NCBI RefSeq assembly: GCF_003569915.1
Contig: NZ_KZ984453.1
Span: 47,366-111,365 of the forward strand
DNA length: 64,000 nucleotides
Direction: 5' to 3'
Source of the DNA: Comamonas testosteroni
GTDB lineage: Bacteria > Pseudomonadota > Gammaproteobacteria > Burkholderiales > Burkholderiaceae_C
This document shows positions 46,646 to 56,141 of the stretch, one piece after another. Both the position numbers and the translations under genes were made by a program. Numbering within the stretch: position 1 is the first letter of the stretch; the number at the start of each line of letters is the position of its first letter. The notes beneath the pieces are model-generated. The model did no database searches. It saw nothing but the letters and a program-made list of their open reading frames with translations, and was not told the DNA's origin.

Positions 46646-46972
46646 ATGCCTTACCAAGCCACCCACTGGGCCACAGAACCCACAAGGCAGGCCATTAATG
46701 CGCTCAAGGGCGCGAACTTGCTCGAATTTGGCACGCCCTGGTGCGGCCACTGCCAGCGCGCGCAGCCGCTGCTGCAAGCCGCACTGGCAGCCGTCCCCGA
46801 GCTGCCCCATATCAAGGTGGAAGACGGCCCCGGCAAGCCCCTGGGCCGCAGCTACCGCGTCAAGCTCTGGCCCACGCTGATCTTCCTGCGCGACGGCCAG
46901 GAAGTTGCGCGTCTGGTGCGCCCCGAAAACGAGCAGCAGATTGCCGAGGCCCTGGCTCTGATCGCGCCCTGA
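46646..46972 (+). CDS. Thioredoxin-family protein
   Basis: The 108-residue protein has a thioredoxin fold with active site GTPWCGHCQRAQP (about residue 32) and the cis-proline segment KLWPTLIFLRDGQE. The WCGHC dipeptide resembles disulfide isomerases more than TrxA (WCGPC). There is no signal peptide, so it is cytoplasmic. AAGGAAAC precedes ATG 46646. Its partner is unknown; the moeA neighbourhood may be coincidental. Confidence 0.9.
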   Translation: MPYQATHWATEPTRQAINALKGANLLEFGTPWCGHCQRAQPLLQAALAAVPELPHIKVEDGPGKPLGRSYRVKLWPTLIFLRDGQEVARLVRPENEQQIAEALALIAP

Positions 46973-47109
46973 AGCGCCTCGACCTCGGGCCGACTACATC
47001 AGCCCAGGTGACACAATGACACCACCCAGCCATGCCGAAATGCGCTGGGTTTGTTATTTTTTTGCAACGCAGTCATTGCCTGTGCCATCGGCTCGGGTTC
47101 AATGACCTG

Positions 47110-48777
47110 ATGCGCCAGACCTATTCCAACCACCCGACACCTTTCTGGTCCGCACTATGCGGTGCAGGCTTGGTGCTGGGCATGCTTTTTGTCGTCGCTT
47201 CGCTGACGCCTTCGCTGGTACCACGCTCACCTGCCTTTCAGGGCACGCTCAGCGGGCTTTGCTTTTCCGTCGGCTATGGCTGCGGCGTGCTCTTGCGCCG
47301 CCTGTGGCGCGCCTTGGGCTGGGCCGAGCTGCAAGGCGCTGCACGCCCCTGGCTGCTGGGCAGTTTGCTGCTGCTGTGCCTTGTAGCCATGGCCGCCGCA
47401 CTGTGGTGGGAGGCGGGCTGGCAAAACCGCTTGCGCGCATTGATGCAGATGCCGCCCAACGACGGCTCCAGCCCCTTGAAGATTGCGCTGACCGCTGTGC
47501 TGGTGTTTGCGCTGGTTCTGCTGCTGGCGCGTATTTTCAAGGCCATCAAAAACCGGCTGGCCAGTCGTCTGGCACGGCGTATTCCCGCTCCAACGGCGGC
47601 CTTGCTGGCCGTCTGCATGACGGTGCTGTTGGTCTGGATGCTCGGCAACGGCGTTCTCGTCAGAGCAGCGCTGAACATGCTCGACAAAAGCTACAGCGAG
47701 CTTGACGCGCGCATGGAGGAAGAGCTGCCCCAGCCCACGGACGCGCTCAAAAGTGGCGGCCCCGGCTCTTTGCTGCAGTGGTCGCATCTGGGGCGGCAGG
47801 GGCGGCGCATGGTCGCCAACGGCCCGGACCGCGCACAGATTGAAGCGCTGACGGGACGCGCCGCCAAGGAGCCTTTGCGCGTCTATGTCGGGCTGGGTTC
47901 CGCCCCCACCCCGCAAGACCGAGCCAAGCTGGCCCTGGCCGAGTTGCAGCGTATTGGTGCCTTCGATCGTGCGAATTTGGTGATTGCCACGCCGACTGGC
48001 ACCGGCTGGATCGACAGCAACGGCCAGCAGGCGCTGGAATATGTGATGCAGGGCGATGTAGCCACGGTCTCCGTCCAGTATTCCTATTTTGCGAGTGGCA
48101 TCGCCTTGCTGACCGACCCGGACTATGGCGCGCAAACAGCCCGCGCCGTATTCAACGCCGTGTACGGCCACTGGCATAGCCTGCCCAAGGACCAACGCCC
48201 CCGGCTGTATTTGCAGGGGCTCAGCCTTGGCGCGCTGAATTCGGATTTGAGCCATGACCTGCTGCAAGTCATCAGTGACCCGTACCACGGCGCCTTGTGG
48301 GTGGGTGCGCCATTTCTGGTCCCCACCTGGCGCAATCTGACCGCCGCGCGCAACCCCGGCTCACCCGCGTGGCTGCCGCGCGTGGGCGATGGCTCGGTCG
48401 TGCGCTTTACGGCGCAGCACAACCATCTGAACGAAGGGCATGCGCCCTGGGGCAATCACCGCGTGGTGTTCCTGCAGTACGCCAGCGATGCCATCACGTT
48501 TTTTGATCCACATGCGCTGTGGCGTCGCCCGGACTGGATGCAAGCCCCCATGGGCCCGGACGTATCGCCAGAGATGCAATGGATTCCCGTGGTGAGCTTT
48601 ATGCAGCTGGCTTTTGATCTGATCTTTTCCGACTCGCCGCCTACGGGCTATGGCCATGTCTATGCGTTTGACCACTATGCGGACGCCTGGGTGTCGCTGG
48701 CCGAGCCTTCGGGCTGGGATGCAGAACGTCTGGCCACGCTCAAGCAGCGAGTGGCGCAACTAAAGGCCGAGAAATAG
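47110..48777 (+). CDS. Membrane-anchored alpha/beta hydrolase (Abhydrolase_9 family)
   Basis: The 555-residue protein has about five N-terminal hydrophobic helices (residues 12-200) and a C-terminal alpha/beta-hydrolase domain. The nucleophile elbow is GLSLGALNS (about residue 373), and downstream blocks include HNHLNEGHAPWGNHRVVFLQ and FDHYADAWVSL with possible catalytic His. The layout matches the Abhydrolase_9/Abhydrolase_9_N pair of unknown substrate. ATG 47110 is chosen at the start of the membrane domain. It is a lone gene, convergent with rnhA. Confidence 0.85.
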   Translation: MRQTYSNHPTPFWSALCGAGLVLGMLFVVASLTPSLVPRSPAFQGTLSGLCFSVGYGCGVLLRRLWRALGWAELQGAARPWLLGSLLLLCLVAMAAALWWEAGWQNRLRALMQMPPNDGSSPLKIALTAVLVFALVLLLARIFKAIKNRLASRLARRIPAPTAALLAVCMTVLLVWMLGNGVLVRAALNMLDKSYSELDARMEEELPQPTDALKSGGPGSLLQWSHLGRQGRRMVANGPDRAQIEALTGRAAKEPLRVYVGLGSAPTPQDRAKLALAELQRIGAFDRANLVIATPTGTGWIDSNGQQALEYVMQGDVATVSVQYSYFASGIALLTDPDYGAQTARAVFNAVYGHWHSLPKDQRPRLYLQGLSLGALNSDLSHDLLQVISDPYHGALWVGAPFLVPTWRNLTAARNPGSPAWLPRVGDGSVVRFTAQHNHLNEGHAPWGNHRVVFLQYASDAITFFDPHALWRRPDWMQAPMGPDVSPEMQWIPVVSFMQLAFDLIFSDSPPTGYGHVYAFDHYADAWVSLAEPSGWDAERLATLKQRVAQLKAEK

Positions 48778-48832
48778 CCGCTTGAGCACCACGCCCTGAT
48801 GCCAGAGCGCGGTGTCTGCAGGCCGGTGGTGA

Positions 48833-49282
48833 TCAGCCGTTCTTGAGCGCCTGCTCCACGCCCTTGTTGGCCAGCGCATCGGCGCGCTCATTGCCAGGGT
48901 CGCCTGCGTGACCCTTGACCCAGCGCCAGTCAATGCGGTGGCCGCTGCCCTGCACCAGGGCGTCGAGCTGCTTCCACAGCTCGGCGTTCTTGACGGGCTC
49001 CTTGGACGCCGTCACCCAGCCCTTGGCCTTCCAGCCGTGAATCCACTCGGTAATGCCTTTGCGCACGTACTGGCTGTCCAGATACAGCACCACATCGCAG
49101 GGGCGCTTGAGGGCCGACAGCGCCTGTATCACCGCCATCAGCTCCATTCGGTTATTGGTGGTGCCCAGTTCGCCACCAAACAATTCCTTCTGCGCCGAAC
49201 CCGCCTGCAGCAATGCGCCCCAGCCGCCAGGGCCAGGATTGCCTTTGCAGGCACCGTCGGTATAGATAACAACTTGATTCAA
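48833..49282 (-). CDS. rnhA: Ribonuclease HI
   Basis: RNase HI cuts RNA in RNA-DNA hybrids. The 149-residue protein keeps the four acidic catalytic residues in [44 protein letters not shown] and [16 protein letters not shown]. Its start overlaps the stop of the upstream methyltransferase gene by four bases, so the two are translationally coupled. Confidence 0.97.
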   Translation of the reverse strand: MNQVVIYTDGACKGNPGPGGWGALLQAGSAQKELFGGELGTTNNRMELMAVIQALSALKRPCDVVLYLDSQYVRKGITEWIHGWKAKGWVTASKEPVKNAELWKQLDALVQGSGHRIDWRWVKGHAGDPGNERADALANKGVEQALKNG

Positions 49283-50139
49283 TTTTTTTCCTTGTTTCGC
49301 AGCGAGGCATCGGGCCAGACCGGGTCACGAGAGACCGGGGCGCGCCAGACCGTGTCCGGTGGCTGCTTACTGGCTACAGGCATCTTGATGCCTGCCGGGG
49401 CACTGCGAGCGCGCCAGTTGGGCGTCATCAGCCGCAGGCCCTGCACGCGCTTGACGGCCACCACGCAGTAGACGCCGCCCAGCACCGGCCAGCAGCGGTG
49501 GCCCAGCTTTTCCATGAATTGCCAGCGGCCCAGCCATTTCTCGCTTTGCGTGGCAGGACGATAACAGCCAAATTGCACCGCTTCGATCTCAAAGCTCAGC
49601 AATCTGAGCCAATCGCGCAGCCGCCAGTAGCCCACACCCAGGCTCAGGTCGGGCAGATAGGCCGCGCTGCGCTCCACGCCGCGCTGCAGGCCCAGCAAGC
49701 TCGCAGGGTTCAGCCCGCTGATCACCAACCGCCCTTCGGGCACCAGCACACGTGCAGCTTCGCGCAGCGCGGCGTGCGGGTCGATCGAGCTTTCCAGCGT
49801 ATGCGGCATCAGCAGCAGGTCCAGGCTGGACTCTGGAAACGGCAGCGCCGTGGCATCGGCCACCAGCGCCACTGACACTTGCGATGTCTGGGGTGACTCA
49901 CTTTCTGGTCCGGCTTGCGCTAAAGTGCTTGCTTTCGCTGCTTTCGCATCCACAGCCGCTTCGCCCGCCTGTAGCGCCAGCCAGCGGTGCGGCATGCGAT
50001 TGCTGCGCAGGCCCTGGAGCTGCGGCAGCCCCAACTGCAGAGCGTGGTAGCCAAAGATATCGGCCACCGCCTCATCACAGCGCTGCTGCTCCCATTCCAG
50101 GAGGTAGTGCCCAAGGGCTGAATCCGTCCAGTGATGCAT
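49279..50139 (-). CDS. Class I SAM-dependent methyltransferase
   Basis: The 286-residue protein has a methyltransferase-11-like core: [20 protein letters not shown] and [20 protein letters not shown] (about residues 100-160). The upstream part lacks a classical GxGxG loop ([13 protein letters not shown] sits in its place), so SAM binding is weakly supported by motif alone. The family is often coded between gloB and rnhA in betaproteobacteria. ATG 50139 lies 20 bp from the divergent gloB start. The substrate is unknown. Confidence 0.85.
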   Translation of the reverse strand: MHHWTDSALGHYLLEWEQQRCDEAVADIFGYHALQLGLPQLQGLRSNRMPHRWLALQAGEAAVDAKAAKASTLAQAGPESESPQTSQVSVALVADATALPFPESSLDLLLMPHTLESSIDPHAALREAARVLVPEGRLVISGLNPASLLGLQRGVERSAAYLPDLSLGVGYWRLRDWLRLLSFEIEAVQFGCYRPATQSEKWLGRWQFMEKLGHRCWPVLGGVYCVVAVKRVQGLRLMTPNWRARSAPAGIKMPVASKQPPDTVWRAPVSRDPVWPDASLRNKEKN

Positions 50140-50142
50140 CTC

Positions 50143-50148
50143 TATAAT
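50143..50148 (+). promoter_or_regulatory. TATAAT element between the divergent methyltransferase and gloB starts
   Basis: A perfect TATAAT lies 11 bases before the gloB ATG at 50159. If used, transcription would start near 50155 and the gloB mRNA would have almost no leader. A good -35 is not seen. Confidence 0.4.
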
Positions 50149-50158
50149 TTTGCAACCC

Positions 50159-50932
50159 ATGAACCTGTTGCCTATACCCGCCTTTTCCGACAACTACCTC
50201 TGGCTGCTGCATGACGGCAAGCATGCCATTGTTGTCGACCCGGGGCAGGCCGAGCCGGTGCTGAGCGTTCTGGCCCAGCATCAATTGCAACTGCAGGGCA
50301 TTTTAGTCACCCATCATCACGCCGATCATGTGGACGGTGTGCAGGCACTTCGCGAAGCCACCGGCGCACCGGCCTGGGGCCCGGCCTATGAGTCCCTGCC
50401 CGAGCCCATCACCCGCGTGCAGGGTGGCGACACGGTGAACCTGCTGGGCGGGCCCTGGCAGGTGATCGATGTGCCCGGCCATACCAGCGGCCATATTGCT
50501 TTTTTCAGCACCGCAGCACTGTCCCAGCCTGTGCTGTTCTGCGGCGACACCCTGTTCTCGGGCGGCTGTGGCCGATTGTTCGAAGGCACGCCCGCGCAGA
50601 TGCAGACCTCGCTGGACGCACTGGCCGCCCTGCCCGGCAACACGCTGGTGTGCTGCGCGCACGAATACACCATTTCCAACCTGCGTTTTGCGCAGGCTGT
50701 GGAACCAAACAGCCAGGATCTGGCTCAGTACCTTGAACACTGCCAGACACTGCGGTCCCGGGGGCAGCCCACGCTGCCTTCGACCTTGCAGACCGAGCTG
50801 GCCATCAACCCCTTCATGCGCACCCGCGCTGCCGATGTGATTGCGGCAGCCGTGCAGCATGACTCTCAGACCCGGCCCCAGGAGCCCGCCAGCGTGCTGG
50901 CGACTCTGCGCCAATGGAAAAACGTTTTTTGA
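50159..50932 (+). CDS. gloB: Hydroxyacylglutathione hydrolase (glyoxalase II)
   Basis: Glyoxalase II hydrolyses S-lactoylglutathione, the second step of methylglyoxal detoxification. The 257-residue protein has the metallo-beta-lactamase metal site THHHADHVDG (about residue 52), further ligands in DVPGHTSGH and FCGDTLFSGGCGR, and the glutathione-side CCAHEYT. ATG 50159 gives the standard start MNLLPIPAFSDNYLWLL. Its TGA overlaps the mltD ATG. Confidence 0.96.
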   Translation: MNLLPIPAFSDNYLWLLHDGKHAIVVDPGQAEPVLSVLAQHQLQLQGILVTHHHADHVDGVQALREATGAPAWGPAYESLPEPITRVQGGDTVNLLGGPWQVIDVPGHTSGHIAFFSTAALSQPVLFCGDTLFSGGCGRLFEGTPAQMQTSLDALAALPGNTLVCCAHEYTISNLRFAQAVEPNSQDLAQYLEHCQTLRSRGQPTLPSTLQTELAINPFMRTRAADVIAAAVQHDSQTRPQEPASVLATLRQWKNVF

Positions 50933-52449
50933 TGAAACTGCTCCACACCCTGCTGCTCTCCAGCGTACTGGTCATTACCGGCTGCGCCACCACCAGCGAT
51001 GTCGACCCCATGTACCCCAGCGGCCCGCTCAAACCTCTGGGTCAGGGCAAGGTAGGCACTTCCGAAGTTGCCTCGCTCGAAGCCACGGGCGATCTGTGGA
51101 TGCGCATTCGCGGCGGCTTTGCCATGCCTGATCTGGAGCAGGATCTGGTGCGCGACCAGGAGCAGTGGTACTCCAGTCGCCCCGACTACATCCAGCGCAT
51201 GACGGAGCGCTCCAGCAAATACCTGTTCCACATCGTCGAAGAGCTGGAGCGCCGTGGCATGCCTACCGAGCTGGCCCTGCTGCCCTTTATCGAAAGCGCG
51301 TTCAACCCGCAGGCCGTCTCCAGCGCCAAGGCCGCCGGCATGTGGCAGTTCATGCCGGCCACCGGCACCTACTTCGACCTCAAGCAAAACGTCTTTCGCG
51401 ATGACCGCCGCGATGTGCTGGCCTCCACCCGCGCGGCGCTGGACTATCTGCAAAAGCTCTACGGCATGTTTGGCGACTGGCATCTGGCCCTGGCCGCCTA
51501 CAACTGGGGCGAAGGCAGCGTGGGCCGCGCCATCAAGCGCAATGAAAAGCTGGGCCTGCCCACAGGCTATACCGACCTGCAAATGCCCGCCGAGACGCGC
51601 AACTACGTGCCCAAGCTGCAGGCGGTGAAGAACATCGTGGCCCACCCCGAGCGCTTCAACGCCGAGTTGCCCGTCATCGAAAACCACCCCTACTTCCAGG
51701 CCGTGACCTTGCCCCACGATATTGACGTGGAGCTGATCGCCCGCTTGGCCGATGTCAGCGTCAAGGACTTCAAGGCCCTGAACCCCAGCTTTCACAAGCC
51801 CGTGATTTTTGCGCGCGCCACGCCGCAGGTGCTGCTGCCTTGGGAGAACGCCAAGGTCTTCCGCCGCAATCTGCAGGCCTATTCCGACGGCCAGTTTGCC
51901 AGTTGGACCGTGTGGACCGTGCCCACCACCATCACCGTGGCCGAGGCCGCCCAGCGCGCGGGCCTGAGCGAAACCGATCTGCGCAGCATCAACAACATCC
52001 CGCCGCGCATGCTGATCAAGGCTGGCTCGGCGCTGATGGTGCCGCGTGACCCCAACGTGAAGGCCGACGTACCCGGTCATGTGGCCGATAACGGCCAGAT
52101 CTCCTTTGCCCCCGAAATCGTCACCGTGCGCACCACGGTCAAGGCCCGCAAGCGCGACACCCTGGTCAGCGTGGCCAACCGCTACGGCGTCAGCGTCTCC
52201 AACCTGGCGGACTGGAACGATCTCAAATCCACCGCCTCGCTGCACGCGGGCCAGTCGCTGGTCGCCTATCTGCCCGCCAAGGCCGCACGCGCTGCGCGTG
52301 CAGAAGCCAGCGAAAGCAGCCACAGCAACACACGCGGCAGCAAGGCCAATGCAGGCAAGACCCGCGCCAAGGCCAGCGCCCCCGCTGCTCGCGGCGGCAA
52401 GAGCGAACCCAAGCCCCGTGGCGGCACGCCCGCCAAGAAGCGCAAGTAA
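50932..52449 (+). CDS. mltD: Membrane-bound lytic murein transglycosylase D with LysM repeats
   Basis: MltD cuts glycan strands of peptidoglycan. The 505-residue lipoprotein has a lipobox signal (SSVLVITGCAT, Cys about 18), an SLT domain with the catalytic Glu in LLPFIESAFNPQAVS and the MWQFMPATG block (about 115-145), then two LysM modules: a degenerate one (ITVAEAAQRAGLSETDLRSI) and a clear one (DTLVSVANRYGVSVSNLADW). A basic Ala/Lys/Arg tail of about 55 residues follows. ATG 50932 overlaps the gloB stop; GGAAAAACG may serve as its ribosome-binding site. Confidence 0.94.
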   Translation: MKLLHTLLLSSVLVITGCATTSDVDPMYPSGPLKPLGQGKVGTSEVASLEATGDLWMRIRGGFAMPDLEQDLVRDQEQWYSSRPDYIQRMTERSSKYLFHIVEELERRGMPTELALLPFIESAFNPQAVSSAKAAGMWQFMPATGTYFDLKQNVFRDDRRDVLASTRAALDYLQKLYGMFGDWHLALAAYNWGEGSVGRAIKRNEKLGLPTGYTDLQMPAETRNYVPKLQAVKNIVAHPERFNAELPVIENHPYFQAVTLPHDIDVELIARLADVSVKDFKALNPSFHKPVIFARATPQVLLPWENAKVFRRNLQAYSDGQFASWTVWTVPTTITVAEAAQRAGLSETDLRSINNIPPRMLIKAGSALMVPRDPNVKADVPGHVADNGQISFAPEIVTVRTTVKARKRDTLVSVANRYGVSVSNLADWNDLKSTASLHAGQSLVAYLPAKAARAARAEASESSHSNTRGSKANAGKTRAKASAPAARGGKSEPKPRGGTPAKKRK

Positions 52450-52469
52450 ACCGGCGCTGAATCAGCAAA

Positions 52470-52505
52470 AAGCCCGCAGGCTGCACAGCGCTGCGGGCTT
52501 TTTTC
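52470..52505 (+). terminator. Terminator after mltD
   Basis: AAGCCCGCA and TGCGGGCTT pair around a GGCTGCACAGCGC loop, with T6 on the plus strand. recR converges from the other side. Confidence 0.9.
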
Positions 52506-52509
52506 ATGA

Positions 52510-52580
52510 GTGATAGCTATCAAATAAATAGCTTAAAGCCTATGTTCCTTATAGACAATAGGCCATTTTTATTCAAAAAA
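52510..52580 (+). repeat. Comamonadaceae-type mini-repeat, copy K
   Basis: It reads TGATAGCTATCAAATAAATA, GCTTAAAGCCTATGTTCCTT, ATAGACAATAGGCCATTTTT, ATTCAAAA. It shows the extended form of the family, with GATAGCTATC ahead of the ATAGC core and GGCCATTTTTATTC at the end. Confidence 0.78.
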
Positions 52581-52582
52581 GG

Positions 52583-53173
52583 CTAACGACGGTCCACCAG
52601 TGCATGGGCAATCGTGCCCAGGTCCACATACTCCAGCTCGCTGCCAATCGGCACACCCCGCGCCAGCCGCGTCACCAAAATGCCCCGCGCCTTGAGCGCT
52701 TCACTGATCGCATGAGCCGTGGCCTCGCCCTCAGCCGTGAAGCTGGTGGCCAGAATCACCTCCTGCACCACACCATCGCAGGCGCGCTCCAGCAGCTGCT
52801 TCATGCCGATTTCCTTGGGGCCCACGCCGTCCAGCGGCGACAGCCGCCCCATCAGCACATAGTAAAAGCCTTGATAGGCACCCGTGCGCTCCATGGCCGC
52901 CAGATCGGCCGGTGCCTCCACCACACACAGCCGCGCCGCATCACGCCCCGCGTCATCACAGATGCTGCAGATGCGCCCTTCGGTAAAGGTGTGGCAGCGC
53001 TCGCAGTGGTGCACTGAATTCACCGCAGAATCCAGCGCCCGGGCCAGCTGCAAAGCCCCCGCCTGATCACGCTGGAGCAAATGAAACGCCATGCGCTGGG
53101 CCGACTTGATGCCCACGCCCGGCAACTTGCGCAGCGCCTCGATCAAGGCATCCAGAGATTGCACATCCGACAC
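52583..53173 (-). CDS. recR: Recombination mediator protein RecR
   Basis: RecR with RecO and RecF loads RecA on gapped DNA. The 196-residue protein has the helix-hairpin-helix start [20 protein letters not shown], the zinc-finger cysteines CERC and CSIC (about residues 58-73) and a Toprim domain ([19 protein letters not shown]). It closes the dnaX-ybaB-recR series. Confidence 0.96.
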   Translation of the reverse strand: MSDVQSLDALIEALRKLPGVGIKSAQRMAFHLLQRDQAGALQLARALDSAVNSVHHCERCHTFTEGRICSICDDAGRDAARLCVVEAPADLAAMERTGAYQGFYYVLMGRLSPLDGVGPKEIGMKQLLERACDGVVQEVILATSFTAEGEATAHAISEALKARGILVTRLARGVPIGSELEYVDLGTIAHALVDRR

Positions 53174-53262
53174 AGGCCCATCCTTTCACTCACCAGAAAA
53201 AAGGCGATCTGCCACTACGCAGATCGCCATTGCGCCCCTGCCACCAAAACCGGCATACCCCA

Positions 53263-53345
53263 TCTCAGAGGCAACGAGCAAGGGCCGCCCCGCAGCGAGG
53301 TTGCCGTCCCCCTTGGGGGAAGCCGCAACACGGCTCAGGGGGTAT
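53263..53345 (-). repeat. GC-rich hairpin repeat, copy 5 of 5 (inverted)
   Basis: On the minus strand it reads ACCCCCTGAGCCGTGTTGCG, GCTTCCCCCAAGGGGGACGG and CAACCTCGCTGCGGGGCGGC. It directly follows the ybaB stop codon in transcription order, as copies 2 to 4 follow theirs, and separates ybaB from recR. Confidence 0.78.
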
Positions 53346-53349
53346 CCGT

Positions 53350-53682
53350 TTAAAACGGGAACTTCATCCCACCAGGCAGACCCGGCATGCCCGCCGTGAT
53401 CTTGCCCATCTTCTCGTTCGATGTTTCTTCAGCCTTGCGCACAGCGGCGTTGAAAGCTGCTGCCACCAGGTCTTCCAGCATGTCCTTGTCTTCGGCCAGC
53501 AGGCTGGGGTCGATGGTGATGCGCTTGACATCATGCTTGCAGGTCATCACGACCTTGACCAGACCGGCGCCGGACTCGCCTTCGACTTCGATATTGCCCA
53601 GCTCTTCCTGGGCCTTCTTCAGGTTGTCCTGCATGGTCTGGGCTTGCTTCATCAGACCGGCGAGTTGTCCTTTGTTGAACAT
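53350..53682 (-). CDS. ybaB: YbaB/EbfC nucleoid-associated protein
   Basis: YbaB is a small DNA-binding dimer. The 110-residue protein starts [20 protein letters not shown] and keeps the family core [21 protein letters not shown]. It follows dnaX by 26 bp. Confidence 0.95.
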   Translation of the reverse strand: MFNKGQLAGLMKQAQTMQDNLKKAQEELGNIEVEGESGAGLVKVVMTCKHDVKRITIDPSLLAEDKDMLEDLVAAAFNAAVRKAEETSNEKMGKITAGMPGLPGGMKFPF

Positions 53683-53708
53683 AGAAATCCTTCTTGTGTT
53701 GAAACGCC

Positions 53709-55835
53709 TTATTCAGGCTGAATGGAGATGGGCTTGATGCTGCCGGGCACGATTTTCGCGCCGAAGTCACGCATCAAGGTTTGCACCAGCGGATTGCTTT
53801 TGACAATGTCTTGAGCAATCCCCTGGCGCGCATGGTTTTCCACGGCCAGACGGCGCGACGGACTATCCGTGACCGCACCGACTTCGACCTGCAATTGTCG
53901 CGCATGACCAGCCGCTTCAAGTGCAGCGCGCAAACGCTCGCTGGTACTGGGCTTGGCCAGCAAGCTGCTCTCCACCCGCAAAGCCCACAGATCGCCATCG
54001 CGTGACACCAGCTGTGACTGCAGCGCCAGCTGTCGCGCCACGGCCACCACGGCATCGCCCTGCAGCAGCTCCTGCACCACGCGCTGCCAGATATCGCCTT
54101 CTGCCGTGTGCTCTACCGTCGGAGCATCCTGCGCCGAGGCATGGTTTGCGGGCTCGATTTCGGGCTCGGGCTCCTGCTGGCGCTGAAGCGGCATAGTCTG
54201 CACGGGCTGGCCCGCATCGACCTCCACATCATCGCCCCCCCAACGACCATCGTCAGCCCAGCCCTCATCAGGCATGCCTGCCCAGGCCCCTTCATCCGGC
54301 CCACCAGCTTCGTCTGCGCTGCTCTCATCGGCACTGTCACTGCCATCCTCCACATGCTCTGCAGCATCGAGCTGCGGCTCCTCGGGCGGATTGGCAGGCT
54401 GGATTTGCTCAACTGGCGAAGCTGCTTCAGGCAGTGCATCAACTACTGTTTTTATAGCGCCTGACGCATTATTTACCTGGACTACAGGCTGATTTGGCTG
54501 AATATTTTCAAGCACCGCCGGTTTGACTGGCTCTTCAGCTGCCCGCTGCGGCACGGGCTGAGCCATCACAGGAGCGGGCGCAGATACAGGTGCTGGTGTC
54601 AGCGTAGGTGCTGGTGCAGACTCCGGGGCTGCAACAGGCTCAGACACTGGCGCGGCAACCGCAGCAGCGCCCACCAGCGGGCGGCTAGGCCTCAGCGCTG
54701 GAGTTTTTTTTTCAGCCGTGCCGGCTTCGGCGTTCTCCGGCTTGAAAGCCAGCAGACGCAGCAGCGCCATGGTCAGCGCCGCATATTCGTCAGGCGCCAG
54801 ACCCAGCTCCGTGCGGCCATGCAGGCAGATGCTATAGAGCAGTTGCGTCTCATCACGCGGCATCAGATCAGCCAGGCGAGCGACTTCTGCCGCCTCGGGG
54901 TCGCTGGCATCCAGCGCCATATCGGGCACAGCCTGCAGCACCGCCATGCGCTGCAGCACATTGCACATTTCTTCCAGCGTGGAGGCGGCAGACAGGCCGT
55001 TGTGCCGCAATTCCTCAGCAGTCTCGACCACCGTGCGACCATCGCCCTGCGCCAGCGCATCGATCAGGCGAAACACATGGCTGCGATCCACACTGCCCAG
55101 CATCTGGCGCACCGTGGCTTCCTGCAACTGGCCGCTGCCAAAGGCAATCGCCTGATCGGTCAGGCTCAACGCATCGCGCATCGATCCACGCGCGGCGCGT
55201 GAGAGCAGGCGCAGCGCCTGCGGCTCGGCAGGCACGTTTTCCTTGGCCAGCACATCGGTCAGATGCTCCAGCACCGTATCCGGCGCCATGGGCCGCAGAT
55301 TGAACTGCAAGCAGCGCGAGAGCACGGTGACCGGCACTTTTTGCGGATCCGTCGTGGCCAGCACGAACTTGAGATATTCGGGCGGCTCTTCCAGCGTCTT
55401 GAGCATGGCGTTGAACGCCGTGTTCGTCAGCATGTGCACCTCGTCGATCATGAAGACCTTGAAGCGCCCCTGCACCGGCTTGTACACCGCCTGCTCCAGC
55501 AGGCTCTGCACCTCGTCCACGCCGCGGTTGGAAGCAGCGTCCAGCTCGGTGTAATCAGGGAAACGGCCGCTATCAATTTCAGTGCAGGCTGCACAGACTC
55601 CGCAAGGAGTTGCAGTAATTCCGCCAGTGCCATCCACGCCCTGGCAGTTCAGCGACTTGGCCAAAATCCGCGACACCGTGGTCTTGCCCACGCCACGCGT
55701 ACCCGTGAACAGATAGGCATGATGCAGACGCTGCTGCGTCAAGGCATTGGTCAGAGCCTGAACCACGTGCTCCTGCCCCACCATTTCGGAGAAGGTACGA
55801 GGCCGGTATTTGCGAGCAAGCACTAAATAAGACAT
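53709..55835 (-). CDS. dnaX: DNA polymerase III subunit tau (and probably gamma)
   Basis: DnaX loads the sliding clamp and organises the replisome. The 708-residue tau has the Walker [10 protein letters not shown] (about 45), zinc cysteines (C64, C78, C81, C84), sensor and DEVHML (about 131) motifs of the AAA+ part, and domain III to about 370. Residues 375-377 are encoded by an A9 run where slippage would yield a gamma of about 383 residues. The region 378-600 is Ala/Pro/Glu-rich and variable, and residues near 450 come from mini-repeat copy L. The C-terminal domain V-like part is kept. ATG 55835 ([12 protein letters not shown]) is the family start. Confidence 0.95.
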   Translation of the reverse strand: MSYLVLARKYRPRTFSEMVGQEHVVQALTNALTQQRLHHAYLFTGTRGVGKTTVSRILAKSLNCQGVDGTGGITATPCGVCAACTEIDSGRFPDYTELDAASNRGVDEVQSLLEQAVYKPVQGRFKVFMIDEVHMLTNTAFNAMLKTLEEPPEYLKFVLATTDPQKVPVTVLSRCLQFNLRPMAPDTVLEHLTDVLAKENVPAEPQALRLLSRAARGSMRDALSLTDQAIAFGSGQLQEATVRQMLGSVDRSHVFRLIDALAQGDGRTVVETAEELRHNGLSAASTLEEMCNVLQRMAVLQAVPDMALDASDPEAAEVARLADLMPRDETQLLYSICLHGRTELGLAPDEYAALTMALLRLLAFKPENAEAGTAEKKTPALRPSRPLVGAAAVAAPVSEPVAAPESAPAPTLTPAPVSAPAPVMAQPVPQRAAEEPVKPAVLENIQPNQPVVQVNNASGAIKTVVDALPEAASPVEQIQPANPPEEPQLDAAEHVEDGSDSADESSADEAGGPDEGAWAGMPDEGWADDGRWGGDDVEVDAGQPVQTMPLQRQQEPEPEIEPANHASAQDAPTVEHTAEGDIWQRVVQELLQGDAVVAVARQLALQSQLVSRDGDLWALRVESSLLAKPSTSERLRAALEAAGHARQLQVEVGAVTDSPSRRLAVENHARQGIAQDIVKSNPLVQTLMRDFGAKIVPGSIKPISIQPE
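54440..54508 (+). repeat. Comamonadaceae-type mini-repeat, copy L, inside dnaX
   Basis: It reads AACTACTGTTTTTATAGCGC, CTGACGCATTATTTACCTGG, ACTACAGGCTGATTTGGCTG. dnaX reads the opposite strand as [20 protein letters not shown] in the variable linker. The acyltransferase copy F is read in the same frame (SNQPQVHSTHRQAAINSRV). Confidence 0.85.
54685..54713 (-). other. A9 slippage site for gamma production in dnaX
   Basis: The mRNA sense strand reads GCTGAAAAAAAAACTCCAGC, with nine A at 54704-54712. A -1 shift gives KKNSSAEA then TAG at 54685-54687, and a +1 shift gives LQR then TGA. CCAGCG two bases after the run can pair with CGCTGG about 16 bases on. Both alternative products end just after domain III, as gamma does in E. 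coli. Confidence 0.75.
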
Positions 55836-55925
55836 AGCCTTCGATTCTACGGGGCCAGCGCATGCCAACAAGGCTGCACCTAGAATCTCATGGAGTGCGA
55901 CACAGAACTGTGACACTTTTGCCCC

Positions 55926-55931
55926 TATAAT
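55926..55931 (+). promoter_or_regulatory. -10 element of the 4.5S RNA gene
   Basis: A perfect TATAAT precedes the predicted RNA start by about three to six bases from its end. The -35 region near 55903 (CAGAAC) is weak. It points away from dnaX. Confidence 0.65.
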
Positions 55932-55934
55932 CGA

Positions 55935-56036
55935 GGGCGACGGGCCTCCTCGCATGGGGAAGCGGCCAACCGGGTCAGGTGGGGAACCAAGCAGCCCTAA
56001 CTGTGAAACCAGTGCCGAGGTAAGGCTCGTCACCTT
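55935..56036 (+). ncRNA. ffs: 4.5S signal recognition particle RNA
   Basis: This RNA binds Ffh and targets membrane proteins. The universally conserved apical region is visible as GGTCAGGTGGGGAACCAAGC followed by AGCCCTAACT, and the ends GGCGACGGGCC and GGCTCGTCACC pair to make one long hairpin of about 100 bases. It lies divergently upstream of dnaX, as in many betaproteobacteria. Exact ends are within a few bases. Confidence 0.93.
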
Positions 56037-56041
56037 CTTCC

Positions 56042-56071
56042 AACAGCCTCTTGTGATCAAGAGGCTGTTTT
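56042..56071 (+). terminator. Terminator of ffs
   Basis: AACAGCCTCTT and AAGAGGCTGTT pair around GTGATC and are followed by T-rich sequence. Confidence 0.9.
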
Positions 56072-56141
56072 CATTTGTGCCGGACTCTTTTAGAGCTCTG
56101 AAACACCTTCCCCAGCAGTCAGGAATCTGAATCCTGCGCGC

